This document shows, in pieces, positions 1 through 8,378 of a stretch of DNA of 64,000 bases. The stretch is from assembly GCF_036689865.1 (NCBI RefSeq), contig NZ_JBAHUQ010000013.1, positions 64,347-128,346 of the forward strand, given 5' to 3'. The translations under genes and the position numbers were made by a program. Each line of letters starts with the position of its first letter. Position 1 is the stretch's first letter. This stretch comes from Magnetococcus sp. PR-3. GTDB lineage: Bacteria > Pseudomonadota > Magnetococcia > Magnetococcales > Magnetococcaceae. Under the pieces are notes generated by a model. It did not search any database, was not told the origin of the DNA, and was given only the letters and a program-made list of their open reading frames with translations.

Positions 1-766
1 CACATAAGGGCTGTGTTGGAGCCCAATGAATAAGTAGTGTGAGCGGAATGACCCCCTGTAAGGGTAGATCGTTTGGATCGGTTCGTTGCCGAGGAATTTT
101 AAAGAGAATGGTCCACTGGCCATCCAGCCATTGGCTATAGGTCAGGATATCTGCACGGCTACCTGTTGCTGTTTGGGCGACTGTTCTGGGTAGCTTGGGG
201 GTCTGCTTACCTTTTGGTACGTTGAGCCGGTAGGGTGCGGTGCCTGGATCAGGGGTAATCTTTTGGTAGAACAGTCCGCCATGGTCATTCAATCTGGCTT
301 CAGCTTGAGCAAAGGGGTAGCGGCTACAGGTCACGGTGGCATCCTCAGCACCGTGTCCGGCCAAGGCAGACCAGATCCATAGATCCCCTTTTTGTTGCTT
401 GTCTGCTTGAGGAAACCAGCTGATGAGTGCGACACGGTCAATGGGTAGTAGATGGCTCCGGTAGCTTTGGAACGCTTCATCCCACTGTAGATAACCTGGG
501 GTTTGGTCGGCCTGGGAATCTGCAAAACTTAAACGTATATAGAGAAACTGGGGGTCATACAGGCCCTGCAGCCTAAGGGGGCCTGCTGCCGTTGAAATGG
601 ATCGCTCAGATGTTTGGTCCCAGCCTTGTTGAGCAGAGACTTCCATGGCTGGGGGTGCTGTGACCAAAGAGAGCTGTAGGCGCGCGCTTTGTGCCCAAGT
701 CTGTGGGGTTAGGCCCAGGCTTAACAGAAAAAACAGTAGAAAAAGAACTTTTAATCCTGCACCCAT
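1..766 (-). CDS. Exported EBDH-like haem-binding protein, 3' end cut by the window
   Basis: An open frame starts at ATG 766 and runs off the left edge after about 255 codons with no stop. The N-terminus is a signal peptide: hydrophobic residues 5-20, then a likely cleavage after TWA (about residue 25). The body has the pattern of the ethylbenzene-dehydrogenase-related/cytochrome c-552 haem-binding domain: a segment resembling DRVALISWF followed by GDLWIWSA, as in gamma subunits of type II DMSO-reductase enzymes and related periplasmic b/c-type proteins. A periplasmic redox or haem-binding role is inferred from this resemblance only. The C-terminus and downstream partners lie outside the window, so the complex it might serve cannot be named. 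Confidence 0.7.
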   Translation of the reverse strand, partial: MGAGLKVLFLLFFLLSLGLTPQTWAQSARLQLSLVTAPPAMEVSAQQGWDQTSERSISTAAGPLRLQGLYDPQFLYIRLSFADSQADQTPGYLQWDEAFQSYRSHLLPIDRVALISWFPQADKQQKGDLWIWSALAGHGAEDATVTCSRYPFAQAEARLNDHGGLFYQKITPDPGTAPYRLNVPKGKQTPKLPRTVAQTATGSRADILTYSQWLDGQWTILFKIPRQRTDPNDLPLQGVIPLTLLIHWAPTQPLC

Positions 767-929
767 GACACGCTCTTTATTAAGCTTGGTTGGATAATTA
801 GCAATAGCTCATATTATACGGTAGCTTCCGATTAAATTCCATCTTTCATTAGGATTTGCAGGATGTTAGCCTTTGTAATTTAGGGTGGAAGATATCGCCA
901 TTACCCCTTGAATTTGGCCAGTGAATAGG

Positions 930-1020
930 GGGCAGATAAGAGATCAATAAAATAAAAATTAGATTGATGGCCTATAAAAAATTCTTAAAGGCATCATTTT
1001 TCAATTGCCCAATACAGGGT
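930..1020. other. AT-rich block next to DnaA boxes (possible unwinding region)
   Basis: This stretch is strongly A/T-rich (runs such as aataaaataaaaatt and ataaaaaattctt) compared with the roughly even composition of surrounding genes. It lies about 100 bases from the first DnaA box. In replication origins such a block acts as the unwinding element. Here that is only an inference from position and composition. Confidence 0.3.
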
Positions 1021-1039
1021 AAATAGAGATACTACAACT

Positions 1040-1330
1040 GCGACCAAGAACTGGCGGGCACAAGCCCCCCCGGAGGTTCACGGGAGGGGGCGGTGAGAGG
1101 ATCGGGATGTGCAGCACAGATGTGTATAAGGATGTGTATAAGGATGTGTAGCAAGTGATCGTAACATTGACCTAGTCCCGGTCAGAGACGCCAGCAATAG
1201 GGAGCCATGGCATGCAGTCGGTGCGCGGTGGATGCGGACGCCCACCAGCCCAGTGAATGGACCTCCAGGCCCCGGCCGAGTAGTTAGCGGACCGCCCCCT
1301 GGAACGTACCGGCAATCTTATCTTTTGGAT
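1040..1330. other. Non-coding GC-rich block, possible structured RNA
   Basis: Between the AT-rich block and the terminators I find no convincing protein. The DNA is unusually GC-rich and holds many short self-complementary runs (for example the gcccccccgg / gggagggggc pair around 1064-1092, and GGTGG / CCACC around 1226-1246). It could be a structured RNA or part of an origin. I compared it by eye with RNase P, SRP RNA, tmRNA, 6S RNA and common riboswitch cores and found no match I would defend. Confidence 0.25.
1121..1153 (-). repeat. Tandem 12-bp repeat carrying two DnaA boxes
   Basis: A 12-base unit (tgtgtataagga) is repeated almost three times. Read on the minus strand, units one and two (1121-1129 and 1133-1141) each contain TTATACACA, a full match to the DnaA box consensus TTATNCACA. 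The third copy (1145-1153) diverges at its last bases. Spacing is one helical turn plus two bases, so the boxes lie on nearly the same face of the DNA. Binding by DnaA is inferred from the consensus. Confidence 0.5.
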
Positions 1331-1343
1331 GTTCTGTACAGAG

Positions 1344-1352
1344 TTATCCACA
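1344..1352 (+). promoter_or_regulatory. Consensus DnaA box TTATCCACA
   Basis: A perfect TTATCCACA lies about 200 bases from the tandem DnaA-box repeat and in the opposite orientation, within the same gene-free interval. Together they form a cluster of three full matches in about 230 bases, which is more than chance suggests for one window of this size. Confidence 0.45.
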
Positions 1353-1358
1353 AGAGGA

Positions 1359-1388
1359 AAACCCGCCACACACGCTGGCGGGTTTTGT
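1359..1388 (+). terminator. Hairpin with T-rich tail
   Basis: Nine base pairs, AACCCGCCA against TGGCGGGTT with a 7-base loop, are followed by TTTTGTG. The minus strand also reads as a hairpin followed by TTTTCC. It could end a transcript crossing the non-coding block on the plus strand, or back up the next terminator. Confidence 0.55.
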
Positions 1389-1422
1389 GTGTCTGGGTCA
1401 GATGATCTTTCGTTAAGTGATA

Positions 1423-1458
1423 AAAAAAGCCACACCTTTTGGGTGTGGCTTTTTCTTT
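1423..1458 (-). terminator. Bidirectional terminator after the GGDEF-EAL gene
   Basis: AAAAAGCCACACC pairs with GGTGTGGCTTTTT around a short loop, with T-runs on both strands. It lies just past the stop of the minus-strand signalling gene that ends at 1474. Confidence 0.85.
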
Positions 1459-1473
1459 TTGGAGCTGGTGATC

Positions 1474-3795
1474 TTAAAGAGATTCAGGCTTGGCGTGGTA
1501 GAAGCCTTGTTGATAATTAAAGCCAATTTCGTTGAGCTGGCTTGCCAGTTCGGCATCCTCAACATGTTTCGCAACAGTTTGGATCTTCATGGATTGCGAA
1601 ATATTATGGATGGCCGCAACGACGGTTCGGGTTGTTACTTTATCTTTGGCCTGTTGAACCAGCTGACCATCCACTTTTAACATATCCAGCTCTAACTGTT
1701 CCAGGTAGAGACAGTTACCCAGTGAGCCGCCATAGTTATCCAAGGCTGTTTTGGCCCCCCGCTGTTTGGCGCCAAATAAGAACTGACTGGCCTGATCCAT
1801 GTTGTTGATTAAGGTGTTCTCATCCAACTCAAAACAGATCTGCTTGGCCCAGGCTTCCTGCGCATCCAGAACCTCAAACAGACCATCACAGCTCTCTGTG
1901 CTTTCTAAGGTTTTTGCAGACAGATTAATGCTGTAGATGCGTCCATCATCCCGCTGTTTTAAATCCTCAATGGCCATTTCCAAAACTTTACGGTCCAGAT
2001 CTCCTGTTAAACCGTGGCGTTCAGCTGTCGGTAGAAAGGCGTTGGGGGGATGGTTTTTTTCACCATCAGGCAGACGCATAAAAATCTCAAAGAGCGGAGC
2101 GCCTTGCTCTGTTTGGTCAAACGCCACCATGGGTTGTGCCACCAGAACCAGCGGTTCATCACCTAAAACACGGTGCAGTCGGCCAACCCAGTTGGTCTCT
2201 TCGGCAGGTGGTGTCTCTAGAGCGTTGGTCTCTACTGAGCGGGTACGGATACACATTCGGCCATCATCCTTGGCCTGGAACACCGCAGAGTCAGCAGCTT
2301 GGAAGGATTTTTCAAACGGTACCTGCTGGTGTACTTCACAAATACCAATGGAGAAGCCCAAGGTGAAGGTCTGACCCTCCCATAAGAAGCGGTATTCCTG
2401 AACTTGCTCCAGTAGTTTTTCCATGACTTTCACCGCATCAGCCTCGGTACAATCGGCCAAAAAGACGGTAAATTCATCCCCTCCAATTCGAGCGGCATAG
2501 TCCTGCTTACGCACACAACCTTGAATCATGGTGGAGATCTGTTTTAACGCCATGTCTCCCGCTTTATGGCCGCAGGTATCGTTAATGGCTTTAAAACGAT
2601 CCAGGTCAATCACGCAGAGACTGTGGGTCTCTTCGGGCTTCATGACATCCATGCTTTCACGGCATAGATCCGCAAACGCGTGTCGATTAAACAGCCCGGT
2701 TAAGTGATCATGGCGGGCCTGATAACGAATTTTCTCCGACATGCGTTGTTGTTCGGTTACATCTTTAACCGTAATAATCGCCCCTAAAACAACCCCTTCA
2801 CTACTTTGAACAGGGGAGAGGGTGGCATCCAGAAGAAGATCATCCCCATCACTGTCCAGAACCACCATGGTGTGCATGGGTTTGGGGATCTCACTGGCCA
2901 GCAGGCTGTTAAGATCTTCGTGCAAGGAGGCCATCTCCTCATTGCGCGCGCTGGTGGGGAAGGCCTGCTCCAGCTGTTTGCCAACCAGATCTTCAGGATT
3001 ATTACCGACAAGAGCGCCCACCACTTTGTTGGCATCTTGGATAAAGCCATCTGTATCGGTAGTGATCACACCATCAGCGATGGAGATCAGGGTAATTTGG
3101 GCACGCTCTTTTTCATAATGAAGGGTGCGCTCAATGGTCATGACCCGGCGGATGGTAATATAAGTGGTAACCAGCATGATCAAAAGCAGGATCAGCAGTA
3201 CCAACAGTTGGCTCTGTAGGTTGGTGCGGTGAGATCGAATGGTCGCGGTCGTTGCTTTGGTGATCTTGGTTTCTAAGTGGGTTTGGAACCGCATAAAATG
3301 ATCGATGACCTTGCCTTGGCCAGGCTGCACCGTGTCATAGAGCTGGCGACGGGCAATGGCGCGCTCTTCTTCTTCTTCACTCCACATGGCAATTTCAATC
3401 ACCTGCCGAAGTGCTTTGACCGTCGGTGGTATCACTTTGCTGCTGAGATCGTTGAGAATGATCTTTTCACTTGTGTCCAGGGGGAGTGCAAGCAACTCTT
3501 TACGCAATGAGACAAAACGGTTGGCCAGCGCATCCAGCTCCATTTTGTGACCATCGTTGGCAAACACATCCTCTTCATCCAACATTTCAGCCGCAATACG
3601 GGTCCGGGCACGGATGGTCTCCATAAGTTCGGAGATAATATGCATTTTGTGTACGGTGGTCATACTGCCTTGCATGGTACCGAATAGCTGTTCTGAGGCC
3701 TGGTAGTTAAATCCCCACATGCCTACTAGAGCTGTCAGTAATACGACAAATCCTCCTAACAGAGGCACCATTACTTTGGAACGTCGAACCGCCAT
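1474..3795 (-). CDS. Membrane PAS-GGDEF protein with degenerate EAL domain
   Basis: This 773-residue protein has a transmembrane helix at about 9-30, an extracytoplasmic helical sensor region, a second helix at about 198-216, a PAS domain at about 228-350, a GGDEF domain and a C-terminal EAL-type domain. GGDEF is intact at 438-442, and the RKQD sequence nine residues before it fits the c-di-GMP inhibitory site, so diguanylate cyclase activity is likely. The EAL domain has lost its signature: EAL reads FEI, the DDFG metal motif reads DNYG, and the AEGVE motif reads AKHVE. The phosphodiesterase is therefore probably inactive and the domain may be a binding or regulatory module. The start is an ATG behind GGAGGGG. 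A terminator follows directly. Confidence 0.88.
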   Translation of the reverse strand: MAVRRSKVMVPLLGGFVVLLTALVGMWGFNYQASEQLFGTMQGSMTTVHKMHIISELMETIRARTRIAAEMLDEEDVFANDGHKMELDALANRFVSLRKELLALPLDTSEKIILNDLSSKVIPPTVKALRQVIEIAMWSEEEEERAIARRQLYDTVQPGQGKVIDHFMRFQTHLETKITKATTATIRSHRTNLQSQLLVLLILLLIMLVTTYITIRRVMTIERTLHYEKERAQITLISIADGVITTDTDGFIQDANKVVGALVGNNPEDLVGKQLEQAFPTSARNEEMASLHEDLNSLLASEIPKPMHTMVVLDSDGDDLLLDATLSPVQSSEGVVLGAIITVKDVTEQQRMSEKIRYQARHDHLTGLFNRHAFADLCRESMDVMKPEETHSLCVIDLDRFKAINDTCGHKAGDMALKQISTMIQGCVRKQDYAARIGGDEFTVFLADCTEADAVKVMEKLLEQVQEYRFLWEGQTFTLGFSIGICEVHQQVPFEKSFQAADSAVFQAKDDGRMCIRTRSVETNALETPPAEETNWVGRLHRVLGDEPLVLVAQPMVAFDQTEQGAPLFEIFMRLPDGEKNHPPNAFLPTAERHGLTGDLDRKVLEMAIEDLKQRDDGRIYSINLSAKTLESTESCDGLFEVLDAQEAWAKQICFELDENTLINNMDQASQFLFGAKQRGAKTALDNYGGSLGNCLYLEQLELDMLKVDGQLVQQAKDKVTTRTVVAAIHNISQSMKIQTVAKHVEDAELASQLNEIGFNYQQGFYHAKPESL

Positions 3796-4048
3796 GTAGA
3801 CTTTCCCCTCCAGATTCGGTCAAAACCCCATTCGACCAACAGCCAAATGCAGCAGTCGGGTCTCCACCTATTATCACGCGCACGAATAACCAATGTAACC
3901 GAAATCCATGATGCTTTACCACCAAACAAAAGTCTGATGTAAAAAAAGCTTCAGGTGATTGGATGAGTTGCCCATATCATATTGTTTAGAGGATAAAAAA
4001 CAGTAGGCTATCGTATCATTTTTGGTCGTGCAAATACGGTGTGCGAAC

Positions 4049-4060
4049 GGGGGGGGGGGG
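4049..4060 (+). repeat. Run of twelve G
   Basis: Twelve consecutive G bases lie in the intergenic region between the GGDEF-EAL gene and the lipoprotein gene. The rest of 3796-4156 shows no supported gene. Such tracts are prone to slippage in copying and in sequencing. Confidence 0.9.
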
Positions 4061-4156
4061 AGATTAAACGGGTCGGTGATGCAGAAGAGCGGTTTGGCCA
4101 CGGCATGAAGCAAAAATGATGGGTCATAAGAGCTCGGCGCAGAGCGGTCAAAAAAC

Positions 4157-5017
4157 TTAGGGCTTTTGATCAGCCTGCTCAGGAGCCTTAAGACAGGGGG
4201 GGGCTTCTGCCATGAGTTTTGGCCATTTAATCAAAAATGTATCGAGATCATTCCATTGATGGAGTGCCACTTGGGCGCAGGATTCACGACCCATTGGTTT
4301 TAAAAATTGTGCAGCCATCTCTCGGGGTAATCGGCTATCTAGCCCGGTAATGTGGTGTGTTTGAGGGATTTTCCGCAGGAGTTTGGCCATGTTTTTGGCA
4401 TTTAACGAAGCCGCCCAGCGTGGCTGCTTTAAGCTGGTATGGTATAGGTCATGATCCAAAATACCATCGACACTACGTAAACTGGCGATATCAAAGCGGG
4501 AACCAGCCAGTAGTGCTGCGGCATTACCACCACTGCCTACCCCAATTAGATGGATCTTTTTGGCTTGGGCTTCTCGTTTAAGTGTGTGGATCGCACGGTT
4601 AAGGTCGGCGAGAACAGCATCACTTAGGCTGTGAGTGGACCATAGTTGGGGCCCACAATGGCGGTTGTGCTTGGGGTCATCCATTACATATTGGCAAGGG
4701 CGGGCCAAATAGACAACGTTGGGGTGAGGGTCTGCCAATGCAAGATGAAATGCCTTGGGGTGGTGGGGTGTGGGATCTTGAGAGAGTCTCCCTTTGGCTT
4801 CCCAAATATGGCCACTCCCTTCGATATAAATGTGTAGGGGAGCGCCCGTATTTTGGATACGTCGCCAAGTGGCGATATCATACTCTAGTCCGCTGTGTAC
4901 TTTGTAGTGCAGGGAGGCTTCTCTGGCCATAAGGTGTAGACGGTCACTATAAGGGTTGGTGCTGCTGCACCCTGTGAGTAACATAAGCCCTGTGATCAGC
5001 CACAACATGACGCGCAC
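4157..5017 (-). CDS. Lipoprotein with alpha/beta-hydrolase fold
   Basis: This 286-residue protein starts at GTG 5017, which has GGAGA seven bases upstream. The N-terminus is a lipoprotein signal ending in LLTGC (Cys about 17), so it is likely anchored in an envelope membrane. HIYIEGSGH near residue 62 resembles the oxyanion-hole strand of alpha/beta hydrolases, and GVGSGG near residue 160 fits a GxSxG nucleophile elbow. A conserved Asp near LDSRLP and a late His could complete a triad. The substrate is unknown. It stands alone, divergent from the HDOD-GGDEF gene. Confidence 0.65.
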   Translation of the reverse strand: MRVMLWLITGLMLLTGCSSTNPYSDRLHLMAREASLHYKVHSGLEYDIATWRRIQNTGAPLHIYIEGSGHIWEAKGRLSQDPTPHHPKAFHLALADPHPNVVYLARPCQYVMDDPKHNRHCGPQLWSTHSLSDAVLADLNRAIHTLKREAQAKKIHLIGVGSGGNAAALLAGSRFDIASLRSVDGILDHDLYHTSLKQPRWAASLNAKNMAKLLRKIPQTHHITGLDSRLPREMAAQFLKPMGRESCAQVALHQWNDLDTFLIKWPKLMAEAPPCLKAPEQADQKP

Positions 5018-5194
5018 GGTTTATCTCCGCCCAAATGGAAAACTTGTGCTTAAAAGAAGAGACAGATAGCTTGAGTGACGGATTGTGCATCATCACTACA
5101 GAACCCGTCACAGCTGCCGATATTAACATAAGAAGAGGGCGGCAATCCCTACAATATCTGAACAGCAGCACCGGCATGTGTTAAAGGGGGCATT

Positions 5195-7207
5195 ATGAAG
5201 GTTGATCCATGGCTACCACCGGACAAAAAGGTGGAAAGTGTATTAACCCGTGGTGGGATTGAGAGCTTAGGCCTACCCACGACCCTATTTGAGCTGCTAC
5301 GTAGTACCCGTCTGGAGCGCACCAATGCGGCAGATGTGGTGGCGATTGTTGAACAGAGCCCTGAGCTAGCCCGTGCTGTTCTAAAAATGACCGGTGAGGA
5401 GGAGGGGGGGCTGCATGGTGCTGTGGTACGATTAGGCTTTAATACCATTCGTGCCACCGCGCTGGAACGGCTGATGTTCAGCCATTTTATCCATGTTGCT
5501 CAGGATGATGAGAGTAGCTTTGATCGTGCCACCTTGTGGCGCCATAACTTATGGGTTGCGTGTGCGGCACGGGTGATCGCCAAAAAGGTCAACTATGCCA
5601 ATATTGAAGAGGCCTATCTTGCAGGTCTGCTGCACGATCTCGGCAAACTGCTTATCGATGGCCTGGGGGCTATGGATTATGAGGAGTTGCAGGAGATCTC
5701 TATCCGGACGGATTGGGATAGCGTCGCTTATGAGCGGACCCTTTTGGGGGTTGGGCATGATGGTATCGGTGCCCATACTCTGAACAAGTGGGGTATGAAC
5801 AGTGCGGTAGTTTTAGCTGTTGCTCTGCATCACAGCCGTTATGATGCCAAAGAGGTGGGCAAAGAGGTTGCTCAGCTTACGGCGATTGTACAGTTGGCAG
5901 ACTTTTTGGCTTGGATCCAAGGTTTGGGATCCCTTCCCCGTGGACAACATCCGGTTCTACCGCCAGAGGTACAGAAGTATCTCTCCCTGAACCGGGCAGA
6001 TTATGCGGCCATTGTTGAGCAGGTTAATCTGGATGTACGCAAAGTTGCTGCCCATGATGGTATTGAGTTTCCTGACCACATTGCTTTCAATCGCAACCTT
6101 TTGGATGCAGGAATCTCTTTGGCCAAGCTCAATACAGAGCTTAAATATGAGAAAAAACCCCCTCCACAGCCTGTAGCTCCTGTAGAAGCACCAAAGCCTA
6201 CACCGGTACAAGAGACACTGTTAGCTCCACATAAAAGCTTGATAAAGCAGGAAATACTTGATAATACCCTGGCTTCTATCTGTGCTGCATTTAAAGCCAA
6301 ACGTGGTATGGTTTTTCATGTAGATCCGGTTAAACGCTGCTTGGTCAAAGAGGCCAGCTTTAGTCGGGATAGTCAGCTCTTACGTCCCATGAAACAACCT
6401 GTGGAAATTCCATTGGATGATGAACCCAGCGCCTTTTTGGATGCGCTGCGTCAGCGTAAGCAGTTGCTGGTCTCTGGCAAGACAGCTGTTGAGAAGCATA
6501 TTCGCAATAAAATTCAGGCCAGACAGATGGCCTTGACCCCTGTGGTGGGCCCGCAGCGTGTTTATGGTTTGATTGCTCTGGATAATGGGCCAGATGGGCC
6601 ACTGTTTGATCTGCCTACTCTCAATCCACTCAATCAAGTCGCTCATGAGTTAGGCATGGCGCTGGAACATGCCAAGCAGCTCCAGGTGGCCAATCAAATG
6701 GCCCACTGTGATCACCTGACCAAGCTTTATAACCGTGGACGCATTGATGAAATTTTAGAGCAGTCGTTTCAACAGGCCAAAAAGGAGGTGGGTCAGCTCT
6801 CAGTGGCCATGTTAGATGTCGACTATTTTAAGAAGTTTAACGACACCTTTGGCCATCAAATGGGCGATAATGTGCTCAAACTGGTCTCAGCCGTCTTAAA
6901 AAAGCTCACTCGAGGTAACGGCTCTGTAGGTCGGTATGGGGGTGAGGAGTTCATTGTTGTTCTACGGGATACTGATTATAAAGAAGCGGCCCGGTATTGT
7001 GAACGGATTCGACTGGCCATTCGACAAGTCGGTGAGGCGATGTCCCGGCGCTATCCTGGGCGTCCTTTAAGCATCAGTATTGGGGTCACCTGTTTTGATA
7101 TCACCCTTGATAGCAAGGATGAGATGGTCGGGCTGGCGGATAAAGCGCTGTATATGGCCAAGGAGGGGGGACGTAACCAGGTCATGGGGTTACTGCCCAA
7201 TGCGTAG
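5195..7207 (+). CDS. HDOD-GAF-GGDEF diguanylate cyclase
   Basis: This 670-residue cytoplasmic protein lacks signal or membrane segments. An HDOD domain fills roughly residues 15-280 and includes HDLGK (H147-D148) and a later HHSRYDAKE stretch. A proline-rich linker at about 325-350 leads to a GAF-like domain (about 360-500), then a GGDEF domain with RYGGEEF (582-586). GGEEF is a functional variant, so c-di-GMP synthesis is expected. The residues before it (RGNG) do not match the RxxD inhibitory site, so product feedback may be absent. The ATG follows AAAGGGGG. HDOD proteins often link stress or chemotaxis signals to other outputs, but the input here is unknown. Confidence 0.88.
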   Translation: MKVDPWLPPDKKVESVLTRGGIESLGLPTTLFELLRSTRLERTNAADVVAIVEQSPELARAVLKMTGEEEGGLHGAVVRLGFNTIRATALERLMFSHFIHVAQDDESSFDRATLWRHNLWVACAARVIAKKVNYANIEEAYLAGLLHDLGKLLIDGLGAMDYEELQEISIRTDWDSVAYERTLLGVGHDGIGAHTLNKWGMNSAVVLAVALHHSRYDAKEVGKEVAQLTAIVQLADFLAWIQGLGSLPRGQHPVLPPEVQKYLSLNRADYAAIVEQVNLDVRKVAAHDGIEFPDHIAFNRNLLDAGISLAKLNTELKYEKKPPPQPVAPVEAPKPTPVQETLLAPHKSLIKQEILDNTLASICAAFKAKRGMVFHVDPVKRCLVKEASFSRDSQLLRPMKQPVEIPLDDEPSAFLDALRQRKQLLVSGKTAVEKHIRNKIQARQMALTPVVGPQRVYGLIALDNGPDGPLFDLPTLNPLNQVAHELGMALEHAKQLQVANQMAHCDHLTKLYNRGRIDEILEQSFQQAKKEVGQLSVAMLDVDYFKKFNDTFGHQMGDNVLKLVSAVLKKLTRGNGSVGRYGGEEFIVVLRDTDYKEAARYCERIRLAIRQVGEAMSRRYPGRPLSISIGVTCFDITLDSKDEMVGLADKALYMAKEGGRNQVMGLLPNA

Positions 7208-7237
7208 AGGGTGTGTTAAAAAAGCGTGGTACAAGGC

Positions 7238-7606
7238 TTAGGTTGTGGCGATTTGCCGTGGAATCGCTTCATGTGGAAGTTCCGGATGTGCCCCTGGCTG
7301 AACCATAGGGTTGATCTGGAACAGATGGCTGAACTGGGCTTTGTCCAGTAAGTTTTGTAAATGAGGATGGCAGTTAATACAGCTTATTTTCCCCCTCCCA
7401 GCCGCGACATGTTTTTGTAAAAGCAAAAACATACCAAGCGCTGCGCTGTCTAGATGGGTTAGCTGAACGCAGTCTAGAATATAGGTCCAGCTAGGGGGAT
7501 GATGAATGAAGCAGGCCCGAAAAGAGGGGTAGTGCCTACTGGAGAAATCCTTAGGTAGGCCTATGGTCAGATGATCATTTTCAATGCGGGTTTGACACTC
7601 CATCAT
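7238..7606 (-). CDS. STAS-domain protein (anti-sigma-factor antagonist type)
   Basis: This is a single STAS domain of about 122 residues if it starts at one of two adjacent ATGs (7606 or 7603). A longer frame would begin at TTG 7624. The core THLDSAALGMFLLL contains the serine that is phosphorylated in SpoIIAA/RsbV-type antagonists. In that family the unphosphorylated protein binds an anti-sigma kinase and frees its partner. It is convergent with the HDOD-GGDEF gene. A second STAS gene (43726) and a PP2C phosphatase (49187) occur in this window, but no RsbW-type kinase is visible. Confidence 0.8.
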   Translation of the reverse strand: MMECQTRIENDHLTIGLPKDFSSRHYPSFRACFIHHPPSWTYILDCVQLTHLDSAALGMFLLLQKHVAAGRGKISCINCHPHLQNLLDKAQFSHLFQINPMVQPGAHPELPHEAIPRQIATT

Positions 7607-7742
7607 GGCACTGCAACCGTCCAATAAGAGGTTAAAGACAAAATCTTACACGGATTAGTTTGCTGTATTTTGCAAATGAATGCAATTAATCAATTTGCAT
7701 GTTATTCAGTATAAGTATTCGTTAATTATTGAATATTCGAAT

Positions 7743-8228
7743 CTATCCACCATAAAGATTTGGATTTAAACGGATCGGTTTGGCCGGCGGAAGTTTTTCA
7801 TCATGAATGGTCAGGTTCAGTTTTTCGATCATGGCATCACTGACACACCGTTTACCCCAACGTAAGACAGCATCTTCATCAAGAAGGCTATGCTGTAAGG
7901 CGTAGTCAAGAATTTGCCCAAGGATGTGTAAGCGGTCGAGATCCAGAACCTCTGGGTCAGCCTCTTTTAGGGGCGTTGGGGCTGCCACAGGGGGAGGTGG
8001 GGGTGCCAGCAGTGGTTCAGGCTGTACCGGTATCATCAGGTGTTTGGCAACCCGTATGCTGCGTTTGGGGGCCTCTTCCTGTTTGGGTTTCTCTTTATTC
8101 TTCTTTTTATCTTTTTTTAGCGCTTTGGTTGCTTCAATCAGCTTTTTTTGGGCCCGTTTTTCCTGCTTAATCCTTTTGGCTGCGGAAAGCAGTTTCTCTT
8201 TGGCCGGTTTTTTCTTTTTTTTGGCCAT
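7743..8228 (-). CDS. Lysine-rich protein of unknown function
   Basis: This 161-residue protein starts at ATG 8228. A GTG five codons upstream is possible but sits inside a G-run. The first 60 residues are dominated by Lys, Ala and Glu and should be helical and strongly basic. A proline-rich stretch (PPPPPVAAPTP) follows, then a more ordinary acidic-hydrophobic C-terminal domain of about 75 residues. The base composition shows normal coding bias. The basic tail could bind nucleic acid or acidic polymers. I do not recognise the C-terminal domain and propose no function. Confidence 0.6.
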   Translation of the reverse strand: MAKKKKKPAKEKLLSAAKRIKQEKRAQKKLIEATKALKKDKKKNKEKPKQEEAPKRSIRVAKHLMIPVQPEPLLAPPPPPVAAPTPLKEADPEVLDLDRLHILGQILDYALQHSLLDEDAVLRWGKRCVSDAMIEKLNLTIHDEKLPPAKPIRLNPNLYGG

Positions 8229-8378
8229 TCTTTTATATCCCACCCCCCCAAATGACCCGAACAGGCTTGGATCATTGTGTTTGTCATCAAAACGTCACAT
8301 TCATTATCCCGTGATTCCCCCTTTTAGGCAACAGGATTTTAGGCGGGTTATGAGGGGTGAACGCAACAAAGGCCTCGC

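Noticed and set aside
1116-1132. Similarity of agatgtgtataag to the Tn5/IS50 mosaic end
   Set aside because: Only 13 of 19 bases match, there is no transposase or second end nearby, and the match is explained by the DnaA-box repeat.
1160-1220. Cobalamin riboswitch (B12-box-like GTCAGAGACGCCAGC)
   Set aside because: The other conserved blocks of the riboswitch are missing and no B12-related gene follows.
1172-1435. 87-codon minus-strand frame in the GC-rich block
   Set aside because: It runs through a terminator hairpin and the DnaA box, and its translation has no protein-like pattern.
3916-4113. 65-codon minus-strand frame across the G-run
   Set aside because: No ribosome site, low-complexity translation through the homopolymer, and no recognisable content.
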